Source: Cricetomys ansorgei
Taxonomy: Eukaryota > Chordata > Mammalia > Rodentia > Nesomyidae
Length of the DNA: 64,000 nucleotides
Assembly (NCBI GenBank): GCA_026225945.1
Contig: JAMJFZ010004031.1
Location: 9,126,001 to 9,190,000, forward strand
Direction: 5' to 3'
Position 1 is the stretch's first letter; the number at the start of each line of letters is the position of its first letter. The position numbers and the translations under genes are program-made. Below the pieces are notes generated by a model. That model was not told the origin of the DNA and did not search any database. It saw only the letters and a program-made list of their open reading frames with translations. Shown one piece after another: positions 31,641-42,805 of the stretch.

Positions 31641-32368
31641 GCTTAGACACAGCATCATGTGAGGAAGCCTGTGGCTTGGAGGTTTCTGGCAACCACACTA
31701 TGCTCACAAGAAGGAAGACCAGCATGGGGGTGGAATCAATGCAGTGTTCAGCAGGGTTAGGGTGGGAGAAAGAAACAGTCTTGAGGACAGTGCAGAGTCA
31801 CCGCTCTACCCCAAGGCTGGTCTGTCTCTGCACTTGTGATGACATGAACCACGAGTACCCTCTTGTCCATTTTCTGTCACTTGCATCCAAAGCAAGTCTC
31901 CAGCTCCTGAGATGTCTTTCAGTCGCCTCGTTTCCCTACAACCTGCTTTTATGACTTTATTAGAGCAGTTATAAAGTCACAGCAAAATGAACTAACAGGG
32001 AAATGCAGAGCTTTGCTGTGGGCTCTCACCCACATGTAGCCCCCTCCACTATCAAAACCCCCCGGGCGGTATGCTTGTTACAGGTGTTAAACCCGAGCTG
32101 ATACATCATTGCCACCCTAGGTCCAGTTCACAGGAGCAATCAGTCTTGGTACTGTGCCCTCTGAGGATTTGGACCAATAAATACATATGACAGCATTGTA
32201 GAGAGCATTTTCACTGCCCCAAAACTGTTCATCTCTTCCTCAACAACTGGCCGGATTCATACAGAACGTAGGCTTTTCAAATTTACTTCTTTCACTTCTT
32301 AATATGCCTGTAAGGCTCCTACTGAAGGAGGTGACATCACAGTTGCTTTCGGGTTTAGACAATTATGA
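31641..32368. other. Unique non-coding DNA
   Basis: A plus frame of 123 codons (31583-31954) starts in the ancient repeat and shows no known domain. No other signal is seen. Confidence 0.4.
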
Positions 32369-32619
32369 CTAAGACCACTGTAAATACCTATGTGAAGCTT
32401 TCGGTGGGGACCCAGATTTTCAAGTGCTCTGGGTACACATCAAGATGTGCAGCTGCTGGGTTATGTGCTAAAAATATGTTTGGTCTTGTCTTCCAAAGTG
32501 ATTGTACCATTTTGCATTCCCAACCAGAAGTGAATGAGCACTCTAGTAGCTCTACACACTCGTTGGCATTTGATGTTCTGGATTTGGGTTGTTTGAATAG
32601 ATCTGTAGATATCTCTACT

Positions 32620-32744
32620 GTTTTCTTTCTTTCTTTTTTTTTTCTGAGATAGGGTCTCACTATTACTCTGGTTGTTCTGGAACTCACTCTGTAGACCAAG
32701 CTGACCTGATGCTGGGATTAAAAGCATACACCACCATACTGGCT
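32620..32744 (-). mobile_element. B1 SINE, internally deleted
   Basis: Reverse B1: poly-T tail, gagatagggtctcactatta, actctgtagaccaagctgac, then an internal deletion to gatgctgggattaaaagcat. Confidence 0.9.
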
Positions 32745-33042
32745 ATCCATTATTTTATTATTTTCATTTGCATTTGCTGATGGCATTTGTGGAATAGCTT
32801 TTTTTATGGTTATTCGTCATCTGTGTATTTTCTTTAGAGGATGCTGGTTAAGATATTTGATCTATTATTAGCCTGGGTTTGTTCTCTTTTTTCTTATTGT
32901 TGAGGATAATAGTCTTTCATCAACTATGTCCTTTGTGAATATTTTCTTCTAGGCCGGTTTGCTTTCTCATTGTCTTGACAGTGTCTTTTAAAGAACAGAT
33001 GTTTTGAATTTTAGTGAAGTGCAAATCTATCAGTGTTTTTTC

Positions 33043-33196
33043 TTTTTCTTTCTTTTTTTTTTTTTTAAAGACAAGATCTCTATGTAATCCTGACCCAGAA
33101 CTTGCTATATAAACCAGGCTGATCTTGAACTCAGAGATCTGCCTGCCTCTGCCTCCTGAGTGCAGAGATTAAAGACGTGCACCACCACCACCTAGA
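33043..33196 (-). mobile_element. B1 SINE
   Basis: Reverse B1: poly-T tail at 33043-33066, aagacaagatctctatgtaa, aaccaggctgatcttgaact, ctgcctgcctctgcctcctg, acgtgcaccaccacc. Confidence 0.93.
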
Positions 33197-33220
33197 AGTT
33201 CTTTCGTTTGCATGAGATGC

Positions 33221-33605
33221 TGTTCTAGTTTGCTTTCTATTGCTATAATAAGCACCACCACCAAAATCAACCTGCGGGAGGAAAGGGTTTATTTGGCTTA
33301 CACATTCTGATAAAGTCTATTATCAAGGAAAGCCACAGCAGGAACTTAGACAGAAGCCATGGAGGAATGCTACTTATTGGCTTGCTTCCATAGCTTGCTT
33401 AGCCTGCTTTCTTATACAACCCCATACTAGCCGCCCTTAGATGCTACTGCTCACCATGAGTTGGGCCCTTCCACATCAATTATTAATAAAGAAAACACTC
33501 CACAAACGTGCCCACAGACTAATCTGATGAAAGCAATTCCTCAACTGAAGTTCTCTCTCCCCAGATGACCAGTTTGGGTCAAGTTGACAAAAGCTAACCA
33601 GCACA
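33221..33605 (-). mobile_element. MT-type MaLR solo LTR with 5-bp duplication
   Basis: On the minus strand it runs from TGTGCTGGTTAGC to CTAGAACA, 385 bp, with perfect 5-bp duplications gatgc at 33216-33220 and 33606-33610. Landmarks: gtcaacttgacccaaactgg, agaacttcagttgaggaat, gccaaataaaccctttcctc and a 'gcaatagaaag' end. It has inserted into the old L1. Confidence 0.92.
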
Positions 33606-33703
33606 GATGCCTATGGTATTGTATCTAAAAAACATCACCATGCCTAAGGTTTTCATCTACGTCTTCTCTTATGTGTTTTCCCCAGTAGTTTATAGCTTTG
33701 CAT

Positions 33704-33739
33704 CTTAGGGTTAGGGTTAGGGTTAGAGTTAGGGTCATC
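33704..33739 (+). repeat. Telomere-like (TTAGGG)n tract
   Basis: Five hexamers in phase: three TTAGGG, one TTAGAG, one TTAGGG, beginning after gcatc. It lies inside the old L1 copy at the place where L1 normally reads ttaggtctatgatcc. Confidence 0.92.
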
Positions 33740-33780
33740 TATGTTGAGTACTTTTGAGGGAAGGTATACCAGGTGCATCT

Positions 33781-34415
33781 AGGTGCGTTTCTTTCCTTTT
33801 CTGCACGCAGATGCTCAGTCCCAGGTACATGTGAGGAAACCAAGCACGGTCCCACCAGAGCTAGTCTAAGAACTCAGAGACAGCACTTCCCCCTAACCAC
33901 CCCCCAACCCCAGTTTCCTGTATGTGTCTCTCATCTCATTGAATTGGTCTCTCGTGGAGTTGCAAATTCCTTAGAGCACTGTGTCAGGAGCAGAGACAGT
34001 TCTACTTAACACAGAGGAAAGTCTGGACCAACCAGTACAGCATCCCATGTGGTGGGCTGCTGTTTGCTGCCTGTATTCTACGAAGTCAAAAGCAATTATT
34101 AAGGGACTTAGCCGGGATCAGAGAAGTCTCCTATTTCAAATCTAAGATCAGTCTGTTTAATTACCTAATTACAATATACCTGTCACAGAGAAGGGGGAAC
34201 TTTTCAGGAGGGGACCGTGTGGATGGCTGCTTCATCAATTGACAATAGATTGGTAGCAATAAAGAAGTTCTGGTCCTGAGTTTTATAGACCCAGTCACTT
34301 CTGGGCCCCCTCCCTGAAGATAGTTAAGCTGAAAAGGATCCCCCCAGCAGTTTTATTCTCTTAAGAGACCAATTGAAAGAAAGCTCATCCAGTCATTGAT
34401 GATCAAAAGTATTTA
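33781..34415. other. Unique non-coding DNA
   Basis: No repeat or exon is recognised. The part at 34080-34380 is AT-balanced single-copy-looking sequence. Confidence 0.4.
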
Positions 34416-34419
34416 TCGG

Positions 34420-34640
34420 AGGCTGGACAGATGGCTCAGTGGTTAAGAGCTGCTGTTCTTCAAGAGGATCTGGGTTTGATTCTTAGCACGTAAATGGTGG
34501 CTTGCAACTGTCTGTAACTCTAGCTCCAGGGGGTCCAACAAACTGTCTGGCCTCTTCAGGCACCAGGCATAGACATGGTGTACAAACATGCATGCAAGCA
34601 ACACACACATGCATACAATTTTTTTTAATTAAAAAGTATT
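34420..34640 (+). mobile_element. B2 SINE
   Basis: Forward B2: ggctggacagatggctcagt, ggttaagagctgctgttctt, gggtttgattcttagcacgt, gtctgtaactctagctccag, ending in a poly-T/A-rich tail. Confidence 0.93.
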
Positions 34641-36575
34641 TCTTATACTTGGGGTCACACACGATCTCAAATATATCCCATCTTAACATTTAATTTAAAC
34701 GAACATTATGAAACTCGAGGTGACCACTTGATCAATAGAGTCACCAATACAAATCCAGAGAGGTTGTCAATATTACTTGCCAGGGCTCCGTAAAAAGGCA
34801 GCAGTGTTGTTGATGTGGGTAAAAAATATTTTCATTATTCTTAAAACAAAAACAAACAAGAAACTTTAAAGATTCTATAATGAACTCTTGAGCCTCCGAG
34901 GATGTAATTTAGATTCCAATATGGACACGATGCTGTAAGAGAAAGGCTTAGTTTACGGACGCAGGATGCTCCAAGCAGCTTCATCAGGAAGAGGGTTGCC
35001 GATTAGGAGACAGATCCACAGAGAAGAGTCAGCCGTTCTCAGGGTGCTGGTCAAAGGAGCTAGTTTATCCTGTGTGCATCAGTGCACAAGGGCTTCTCCT
35101 TAGACTCTACCCATCAGGGAGACAGGGAACCCTCTTCTTTACGTTGTGTGTAGAGAACTAGGGACTGATTCTCACCCTCTGGCCTTCTCCTAGACTTCAT
35201 TTTGAATTCCCAGACCCTTCCTGCCATCAAGTTATTCCTAGGTAAATAGACTTGTGCTTTCCCCTTACAAGGGGACTTGGGTCAAACCACAGTGCCACAG
35301 CTCACATCTTTCCAATTAACACTCTCCACTTTATGTCCTTGAACTAAAATTATGAGGGGCCCATTATGTGCTCCAGGTAACGGCAAAAGCAACTTTTGAA
35401 CACTTCCTCATTTTTGTCTGCAGCAGGCCTGAGTGTCACTCACTCCTCTCCTGTGTGCCCACCTCCAGGCTCTGTTGAGTCAGTGCTAGGAACCAGTGAG
35501 CACCCACTCCCCATAGTCAAGTACTCCCTCCAGTCTCCGGTGCCAGATTGGACTAGGGCCATGCTGGGGCTGGGCTGCCTCCAAGCAGCCTGTGAGAACG
35601 CCTGCGGTTCCCAGGGCATAGCATTCAATTACCAATTCTCTGTGGGTCCCTCCGAGTCCAGAAGAGCATGTAATCCCACTGCTTAGCAAATGCCTGCTTC
35701 TCCTTTAGGATGGCTGGAACACCATGGGGGTAAGAAGGGGCCTGGCCAGACTTAGAAGCGCGAGGAATCCAGGAAGCAGATCCTGGACTCAGGGAGCAGG
35801 GCCAGGAGCAGTGGTGGCCCACTTCTCTGTCAGCACTTCCACTAGGTGCTAATGACAGCTCTTGAGCTACAGGTGACCTCAGGTGTCCTTCAGGCCAGTC
35901 AGGCCAGATTGCTGCTGTTCTCCACCAATGCAGGACTCCTTACCAGAGCCCCAACCCCACCCCTATTGCTCATCCCTCTTAACTCCTCCTCCACACTTCC
36001 AAAACCATCTGAAAAGAGTGAACCAAGACACCTTCTATGACTTATAGCTTGAAAAGACCACCACTTCCTCTTTGTAATCGCCACACCTGTTTTTCCCAGA
36101 CACGCCTTCAATCAGGAACAACGGGGCAGAGCAAATTTCTTATCTATCCTACCAGGAAATGAGATGGGTCGTAAGGGTATGTCTGACTGTATTTCTCTTC
36201 GTGGTCTCCACATTGTACACATAAAGTACAGAAGACTGGGGCTGGAGGTGATGGCAAACCAACTTTCGAGCACTCTCATATTTATCTACAGTCTGAGCAC
36301 CACTGATTCCCTCTCCAGTGTGCCCATCTCCAGAAGCTGCCTGTCAGCAGGGCCTCTCTGAGATTCCTGCCATGTCAGCTCCCAGAGGGGGAAGGGTGGG
36401 GGGGAAACTGGACGATTTTTGTCCTTGATCCAGCAACAAGCCAGTGTTTCTTTTTTTAAGGCAGTGGCCATACCTGATAACTTGAATATCAGCCATCTAT
36501 GGAAGGCAGGCAGCTCTCAAGTAAATAACAGATATTGGGCACGTATGTAGTCTACAGCAATAAGAAAGTCCCCCA
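34641..36575. other. 1.9 kb of mostly unique DNA
   Basis: No recognised repeat or exon. Two blocks about 870 bp apart (35397-35475 and 36265-36345) share gagcac..ctc..atttttgtctgcag-like and tgtgcccacctccag-like text and may be a diverged duplication or two copies of an unrecognised repeat. Confidence 0.35.
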
Positions 36576-36739
36576 TTGCCAGGCAGTGGTGGCACAAGCC
36601 TTTAATCCCAGCATTTGGGAGGCAGAGACAGGTGGATCTCTGTGGGTTCGAGGCCAGCCTGGTCTATAGAGTGAGTATAGAGTGAGTTCCAGGACACTGG
36701 AGTTACCAGAGAAACTCTGTCTCAAAAAAAAAAAAAAGT
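36576..36739 (+). mobile_element. B1 SINE
   Basis: Forward B1: caggcagtggtggcacaagc, ctttaatcccagcatttggg, ggttcgaggccagcctggtc. An 11-bp tandem duplication (tatagagtgag) lies at 36665-36686. It is flanked by aagtcccc on both sides. Confidence 0.95.
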
Positions 36740-36839
36740 CCCCAAGTAAGAGTCCCATGCTGTGGAGGGGAGGCAGAGGCACTGGAGTGTTGGGTGTTGC
36801 TGGGACACTGAGATCCTTTAGCTTTTTGATAATTACTCT

Positions 36840-36990
36840 AGCCCCTTCAGGCGAAAGAGCCCTGGTAAGAGTGCCAGTCAAGGGCCCCGAGTCCCCACTC
36901 CACTCCAAGCTCCTGTACCCAAACCTTGGGCAAGTCACTTGGCCTGCACAATAAGGGGCGTGGCTGAGGTTATGGTGAGATACAGGGCTG
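36840..36990 (+). mobile_element. MIR SINE
   Basis: Forward MIR: aaccttgggcaagtcacttg, gcctgcacaataagggg, gctgaggttatggtgagata. Confidence 0.6.
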
Positions 36991-38549
36991 CCCAGGAGAC
37001 ACAGGCGAGAACGGACACATGGACGGGTCAAGAAGGTGCTGATACACCGAGGCTTCCCACAAAAGCAAGCTTCGTTTCTTGCTGTGCTTTAATGGGATAG
37101 ATGTTTCTAGGCCAAGCCTTGAACTTAGGCATCTGGGCTAAGATGGGAAGATAAACAGTAGGCCCGGATCGTAGCACCAAATGCCCAGTGGCCTAAGATG
37201 GTTTTGCTTGAAATGGGAAGTGTTTCTTGCTACTTCACATCACAAACTATGTTTTTTTTTTTTTTTTCTTTGTAAAGACACATTTTTTTTAAAACTTTTT
37301 TTCTTCTAAGAAGGAGCTTACAGCTCACGGCCTGGCGTGGCTGGTGAGTTGGGGTAGTTACATCAAGGGTTGGCACAGATTTATTTATTATCTCTGCTTT
37401 TATGATTTGGATTTTAAAACATCAGTGGCTGATTATGGTTTTTTCTGTGAAGGTAGAATGTCTTCATAGGAAAAACGGGAGTAAAGCCACCACCTGTCAA
37501 AAGGAGGAGGCGGGATGCTTTCAGATGAGCTTTCAAGTTCGAGCTAGAAATCCGGTCTTGAGAGGACTGACTGAGGAAGTCAGAAGTGAAGAGATAAGAG
37601 GAGCGGGTGTGGGGGCTGGGGAGAAGCAGGGGGAGGTGGACTCACCGAGGATGGCTGGGAGAATCTCTGAGCAGAGCTTAGAAGCAATGGACACCACTCA
37701 CAAACCAGCCGTATCCCGCGAAGCAGAAGCGTGCTGAGGGTATTCTCTTTCCCCAGACACGTTGTAGTTCAGAACCTTTGAAAGGTCCCCCCGGGGAACA
37801 TTTATTACCTGGTTCTGTTTGAGATCAAATCCCTGACCTGCTGACAAGATACTTTTCTACATTTGAGAGACAGATGGAGTTTGAAGGTCTTCAAAGTAAA
37901 TATATTCTAAAGCTGGGGATTGGAGCAGAGATTTACAGTTTTCACAATATGCCCTGAAGTATAAATAATTATCATTGATGAAACAGATATCAAATGTATC
38001 CAGCTCATTATTCCCAGCTTAAAATCCATAAATTTTAGAGTTCCAAGCAGGAGATCGGGGCTGATGGTGAGCAGCGGGGCAGCTGATGGCTATTTTCTTA
38101 ACTCATTCGTGTACTGACTCTTCTGTTTAATTATGTTGGGTGCTGAGGACCAAGCTAACAGTCAAGCTGCACTCCCAGTCCTACATGATTGAATTAATGC
38201 TCATACTTGGTCTTGATTGTTAATTATCCACTAGAAATACTTGCTTTCCATTCTTCGTCCTTACAAGGAACATACTGGTTCTGCAGTCTTCAGAGAAAGA
38301 GTGGTACTGGGAAGGATTGGGCCACCAAGTGGACACAGAGTTTTAACAAAGTAACCTCTCTCATACAAAAGGACTTTGGGAATGGTGTTTGAACACATTC
38401 TGCCCTAGGAAAAAAAGTTTTCTACTTGCTTCTTTTGCTAAAATACAAGTATGTGTATTTACTTGTTTCACCTGAGAAAACATGTCTCCTTTACATCAGA
38501 TATATAAGCAAATGTCTTATTTTTACTTTTATCTAAATTTTTTTTAATT

Positions 38550-38550
<1 letters not shown>
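36991..38550. other. 1.5 kb of unique non-coding DNA
   Basis: No gene is recognised. It holds two poly-T runs (37251-37267, 37282-37312). The segment 37770-38060 is AT-rich, free of simple repeats, and could be conserved non-coding DNA. Confidence 0.4.
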
Positions 38551-38552
<2 letters not shown>

Positions 38553-38596
<44 letters not shown>

Positions 38597-38743
38597 GCAT
38601 TTTGGAAGCCAGAAGAGAGTGTTGGATCCTTGGAGCTGGAGTTACAGGCATTTGTGAACTGCTGGATGTGGGTGCTGGGAATAACTGGGATCCTCTGCTA
38701 GAGCTGGGAGTGCTCTTAACCACTGAGCCATCTTTCCAGCCAA
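38553..38743 (-). mobile_element. B2 SINE (left arm of inverted pair)
   Basis: Reverse B2 with (TG)n at 38552-38592, ggaagccagaagagagtgtt, ggatccttggagctggagtt, gagtgctcttaaccactgag and the head at ccatctttccagcc. Confidence 0.95.
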
Positions 38744-38774
38744 CATAAAGTCTGGTATTTTAAGAAAGATGGTA

Positions 38775-39020
38775 AGGGGCTGGAAAGATGGCTCAGTGGT
38801 TAAGAGCACTCCCAGCTCTTGCAGAGGACCTGAGTTGGTTTCTGAGCACCTAGGTGACAGCTCACAGTTTTCTGTAATTCTAGCTCAAGGGGATCTGAAT
38901 CCCTCTTGCAGAATCTTGTCTCTGCAGATACCAGACCTGCGTGTGGTACACTTACATCCATGCAGGCAAACACTTTACACAGAAGATAAAAATAAATAAA
39001 TCTCAAACCAAAAAAAAAAA
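38775..39020 (+). mobile_element. B2 SINE (right arm of inverted pair)
   Basis: Forward B2: ggggctggaaagatggctca, gttaagagcactcccagctc, gcagaggacctgagttgg, ending aaaataaataaatctcaaac and an A-run. The head faces the head of the left copy with 31 bp between them. Confidence 0.96.
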
Positions 39021-39049
39021 AGATGTTAAATGTAAGTATTATAAAGAAA

Positions 39050-39355
39050 GGAACGTCAAAGTCAGTTCTCTCCTTCAGCTCTCTGATCAGTGGTTCCACC
39101 ACCACGATGCCTACCTGACTGCCTCATTTTTAACTATGATACTGCCACAGCCCCTCAAACTCCATTGTTGTTTTCCCATATTACATGCCACTTTCTGATC
39201 TAGTAATTTACGTGTGTATTAAGTTTACTGCTTGTTATCCATCTCCTTCCACTAGAAGGAGACCTCTGTGTTGCCTCTGATACATTTTAATGCCCCAAAC
39301 TGTGTCTGGCTTTTAGTAGGTAGATAATAAATACTTGCTGAATGACTGAACTAAG
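39050..39355 (+). mobile_element. L2 LINE 3' end
   Basis: Forward L2 landmarks: ccactagaaggagacctctg, a degenerate 'tgtctggcttttagtaggta', gataataaatacttgctgaa and tgactgaa at the terminus. Confidence 0.7.
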
Positions 39356-39451
39356 AGTCATGTGTCTATACCTCACAATCCTCTTCTGTTCAGAGGCTAC
39401 TGCTAACCTCAAAGAATCCTATGGTCTTGGTCTCTCTCCCCAACACCCACC

Positions 39452-39535
39452 CTGTTTCCCAAGTTGACCTCAAATTTGAAATTACCCTGCTTTAGCCTCC
39501 AGAGTACCTGGGACTATGGGTATAAGATACATTTC
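39452..39535 (-). mobile_element. Old B1-related fragment
   Basis: Reverse 7SL-type text: aagttgacctcaaatttgaa, ccctgctttagcctccagag, tacctgggactatgggta. Confidence 0.5.
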
Positions 39536-40105
39536 TCAAAGACAGGATCTCTCTAAGACTTAGAGTCTAAGCAACCAACGTGGGAGTGCAGACTTTTGAG
39601 TCACAGTTTGGAGTTCCAGTTAATGGTTGATTTTTGTTTTCAATATAGGCCTCACTTGGAAGCTTCAATTACCCTTGACCGCTCAACCCTCCTCCTACCA
39701 CCTGGGGAGTGGTGTTTTAGCTTACCACCACACCCTGCTCCTTGAGGTCTTTAAAAGCTATTGGTGGCTTCGTCACACCAGACAGTGGCTGGAAGTTAGT
39801 CTCTGTCTTTTCAGAAAGTCAAGCCGGCCTGTGAAGCATCCTCTCTGTAGGTCCGGTGCTGATCCCTCTGTGGGGCTCCACAAATGGAGACCTTTCTGCC
39901 TTTGCTCTCTGTTTTCTACATCACCAGAGAAGTCTTCACAGTCATGGCTGCTTACAGTTCTTGATTTTGATCAGCAACCTTGACAAAAGGGACTACTCTA
40001 ACTCAAGGGCCTTTTTTTCCCCTCTCAAGCCAATTAAGATCACTTAAAAATCACTTGTACCTACTTGCTTTAGACAAATAGCCATTCTTTTTGCCTGGTG
40101 ACTAA
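39536..40105. other. Unique non-coding DNA
   Basis: A plus frame of 118 codons at 39627-39983 has no recognised domain. No repeat is seen. Confidence 0.4.
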
Positions 40106-40107
40106 AG

Positions 40108-40337
40108 ATGTTTTTTATTAAAATTTTTAAAATTACACTTATTTATTGAGTGTCTTGGGGTATGGCAGGGGAGTGTGTGTGTGTTGGAGGGGCCTGGTTT
40201 ACTATGCCACAGCACATGTGTAGAGGACATAGAGCAAATTCAGGAATAGTTTCTTTCGACTGTGGAGGTCTCAGGAATTGAACTCAGGTTTTTAGGCTTG
40301 CTATCAGCAGGTAATGCTGAGCCATCTTGCTAGCCCA
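40108..40337 (-). mobile_element. B2/B3-type SINE
   Basis: Reverse copy: acacttatttattgagtgtc, tgccacagcacatgtgtaga, ggaattgaactcaggttttt and the head at gagccatcttgctagccc. Confidence 0.85.
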
Positions 40338-41105
40338 GACCAAAGATTTTTTAAATGTGTTTATTTGTGCAGCAAACCTAAGCTGAATGTTTTCAAGATA
40401 ATTGTACCAGAATCCTTGTGACATGACAGAGGAACTCACAGTTCTGTCTGGGCCGTCAATGATCCAGTCACGGCAGGATGCCTGGCATTCTTGCCTCTTA
40501 ACTAAAACCTGTGTGCATACTGAACTCTTCCGAGTCAGAGCCCCCAGGTCATCCAGTTGTGTTCCAGTGAGTCATCCTCTGCCTTGGTCTCTGAGCTCAT
40601 CATCTCTGGTCCCCTTTGCACTCCAGAGCCAGAAGAACACCCAGGCACACACAGCCTTTGCCATATCAGGTCCATCTTTAGGATAAAGTCTCCCAATAAG
40701 TTCACAGAACTGAATCCAAAGGCCTCATCCCAGAGTTCTAAGCCCTCTACCAAACGAGTTTTCCCTGGTTTAGGTGACCTTGGCTACTACCTGACTAGAA
40801 TGAAAACTCTTCTGTTCTCTTCTTCCACTTTCTCCTGTATGTTTTTCAGCCCTGATTCTCATTCTGATATCATCTCCATGGTTTCGTTTAAGCTGTTTTC
40901 CCTCCATCATCCATCCACCATCCATCCACCATCCATCCATCTTAGGCACTGTTTGGGGCCCTGAGGAAATGAGCTCAAATGTGTAGTAAGTGCACTCTTT
41001 CCCCGTCTTCTGCAACCCAAGGCAACCCAAATCATATGTTACCCTTCAAAAGCCAATTCAAAATTGATTTTTAAAAAGTTTCCCAGCTCTGGGCGGCAGA
41101 TGAAT
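40338..41105. other. Unique DNA with a small (CCAT)n
   Basis: The repeat catccatccacc occurs three times at 40908-40940. Otherwise no repeat or exon is recognised. Confidence 0.45.
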
Positions 41106-41109
41106 GTAC

Positions 41110-41275
41110 CAATTAAGTGTGAAGAATTAGATAAATCTAGGCTGGAATTTTTCTCTGCCAGCAAGTGCTTAGGAAATGTTGAGGAAGTTACCCAAGTCTT
41201 GCTTAGCTTCTCATCTGGAACAAGGACCATAAGTACCTCATGTGTTTGTTGTAAGATAAAGAGAAATAGTAATTA
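41110..41275 (+). mobile_element. MIR SINE
   Basis: Forward MIR: gttacccaagtcttgcttag, cttctcatctggaacaagga, ccataagtacctcatgtgtt, gttgtaagataaagag. Confidence 0.65.
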
Positions 41276-41394
41276 GTTGTGATGGTACTTTATCTTTTTT
41301 TCCTAACAATGTACAGCAGATGAAAACCATGAACAAATACTTTTGAAGTGAATAAATACATCGGTCTGTGGCCACTTAAGAATGAGTGGCTAAG

Positions 41395-41620
41395 CGGGGG
41401 TGGGGTGGGGTGGGGTGGCGCATGCCTTTAATCCCAGCACTTGGGAGGCAGAGCATGTGGGTCTCTGAGTTCAAGGCCAGCCTGGTCTACAGAGTGAGTT
41501 CCAAGATAGCCAGCAAATGATAAAGAGAGAGGTCCTGTTTCAGAAAAAAAAAAAAAAAAAAAAAAAAAGAAAGAAAGGAAGGAAGAAAGAAAAAAGAAAA
41601 GAAAGAAAGAAAGGAAAGAG
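41395..41620 (+). mobile_element. B1 SINE with long A/GAAA tail
   Basis: Forward B1: a (GGGGT)n-expanded 5' end, gcatgcctttaatcccagca, ggccagcctggtctacagag, then an insertion or divergence at 41512-41540 and a 27-bp A-run followed by (GAAA)n/(GGAA)n. Confidence 0.95.
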
Positions 41621-42555
41621 TTACGGGGTGTTTTGTGTCTTGTGAAACTCCTTTTAGGTTACAAATATGGAATAAACGCACAGTAGGCTGCCTCATCATC
41701 TCTCTCCTCGATGCCCAACTCCTCGGGAGCACTGGTGTCTGGTTGTCCTTTCTGTCCCCTCTCCAGTCCACACAAAGTCTTTCTGCAGACTGAAACCATC
41801 GAGATGGCATCTGACCTGACACTGATAGAAGAGGGGAGCTGTCACACCGAAGGGGGCCTGAGTTTCCAGCTAGTGTTAAGTGGCCATAGCAAAGTGGAAC
41901 CCGTGGCTTCAATGTGGTGTGTCAAAGATGGAATTAAAAGGAGATTTGAAGTTTCACAACATAGTCTCCCGTATTACGGGTGCTACTGTGCATCGAAACG
42001 GTCTGTGTGAGGCTCACTGGGATGGGCAGAGATTCAATCACTGCTAATGGCTTAGGGAAATGGGGTGGTGAGAATTAGGCTCATCTATACCAATTGGGGC
42101 AAGAAGAAGAACCAGGGATGTGTTTTTCAGTCTTGACATCTTGCCAGCTGGAGCTGGAGGAAATGTTTTTCTGAATTCATTGAGCAGCCCACTCACAAAT
42201 CATAGAGATAGCTGCATTCAATGAGAATAGACATAATTTTTATGTATTCTCATTAAAGACTCGCTCCACCCACTCAGAGTTGTGCAGAGTGTCTCCCCGG
42301 GGATCCTTGAAACTCTACCATATTGCTAGGTAGAAGCCACTTCAGCACACGCCACCACGGTAACTGCTTTTATATAATGAGGCTGTTTACATATCTCCAA
42401 GAACACTTTGGAATATTATAAGAAAAATATGAAATGGCAGATGCATTCACCAAATCCTACGTAGTCAATTATCAAAGGGTAATTACTATACTTCCTATGA
42501 GATATGATATTTAAGCATGGTATTTTGTCTTGGAAGATGTATTTCAAGTAGTATT
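41621..42555. other. Unique non-coding DNA, possibly conserved
   Basis: No repeat is recognised. The AT-rich block 42150-42540 lacks simple repeats, and looks like conserved non-coding sequence. A plus frame of 99 codons at 41711-42010 is unrecognised. Confidence 0.4.
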
Positions 42556-42559
42556 AATA

Positions 42560-42662
42560 GTGAATATTTGAAAATTTTTTTCAATATTTATAAATTGATA
42601 TATTTTATAAATATTGATATATATATATATATATATTGGTATAAATATTTATAAATCAACTT
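42560..42662. repeat. AT-rich palindromic tract
   Basis: aatatttataaattgatata and its near-complement ataaatatttataaatc flank a (AT)n core at 42618-42639. Confidence 0.88.
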
Positions 42663-42664
42663 TG

Positions 42665-42805
42665 TATTTCCAAAGCTTTCACATACTCTCATCTGGTTCT
42701 TATGACAAGCCACAGGCAAGGTACACAGTGATCCTTTCTAAGGAAGGAAGATAAACTTTAAATGATTTGCCCAAGGTCGAGAAGCAGAGGTGGGCTAGGA
42801 ATCCC
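42665..42805 (-). mobile_element. MIR SINE
   Basis: Reverse MIR: tctcatctggttcttatgac, gataaactttaaatgatttg, cccaaggtcgagaagcagag. Confidence 0.6.

Larger units (their letters stand above)
32370..33780 (+). mobile_element. Old L1 fragment, split by B1, B1 and an LTR
   Basis: Pieces at 32370-32619, 32745-33042, 33197-33220 and 33606-33780 follow the L1M order on this strand: ttccaaagtgattgtaccat, catttgcatttgctgatggc, tgtgaatattttcttctagg, attgtatctaaaaaacatca, agtagtttatagctttgcat, ctatgttgagtactttt. The text is the antisense-looking L1M 3' region, so the true L1 strand may be minus. Confidence 0.65.

Noticed and set aside
33704..33739. Chromosome end or telomere
   Set aside because: Only five hexamers lie inside an interstitial L1 copy, with normal sequence on both sides.
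36552..37031. A 159-codon minus frame
   Set aside because: Its middle is an antisense B1 (36576-36739) and its remainder is unrecognised. No coding signal is seen.
41487..41912. A 141-codon minus frame
   Set aside because: It ends in the reversed A/GAAA tail and body of a B1 SINE. The rest has no domain.
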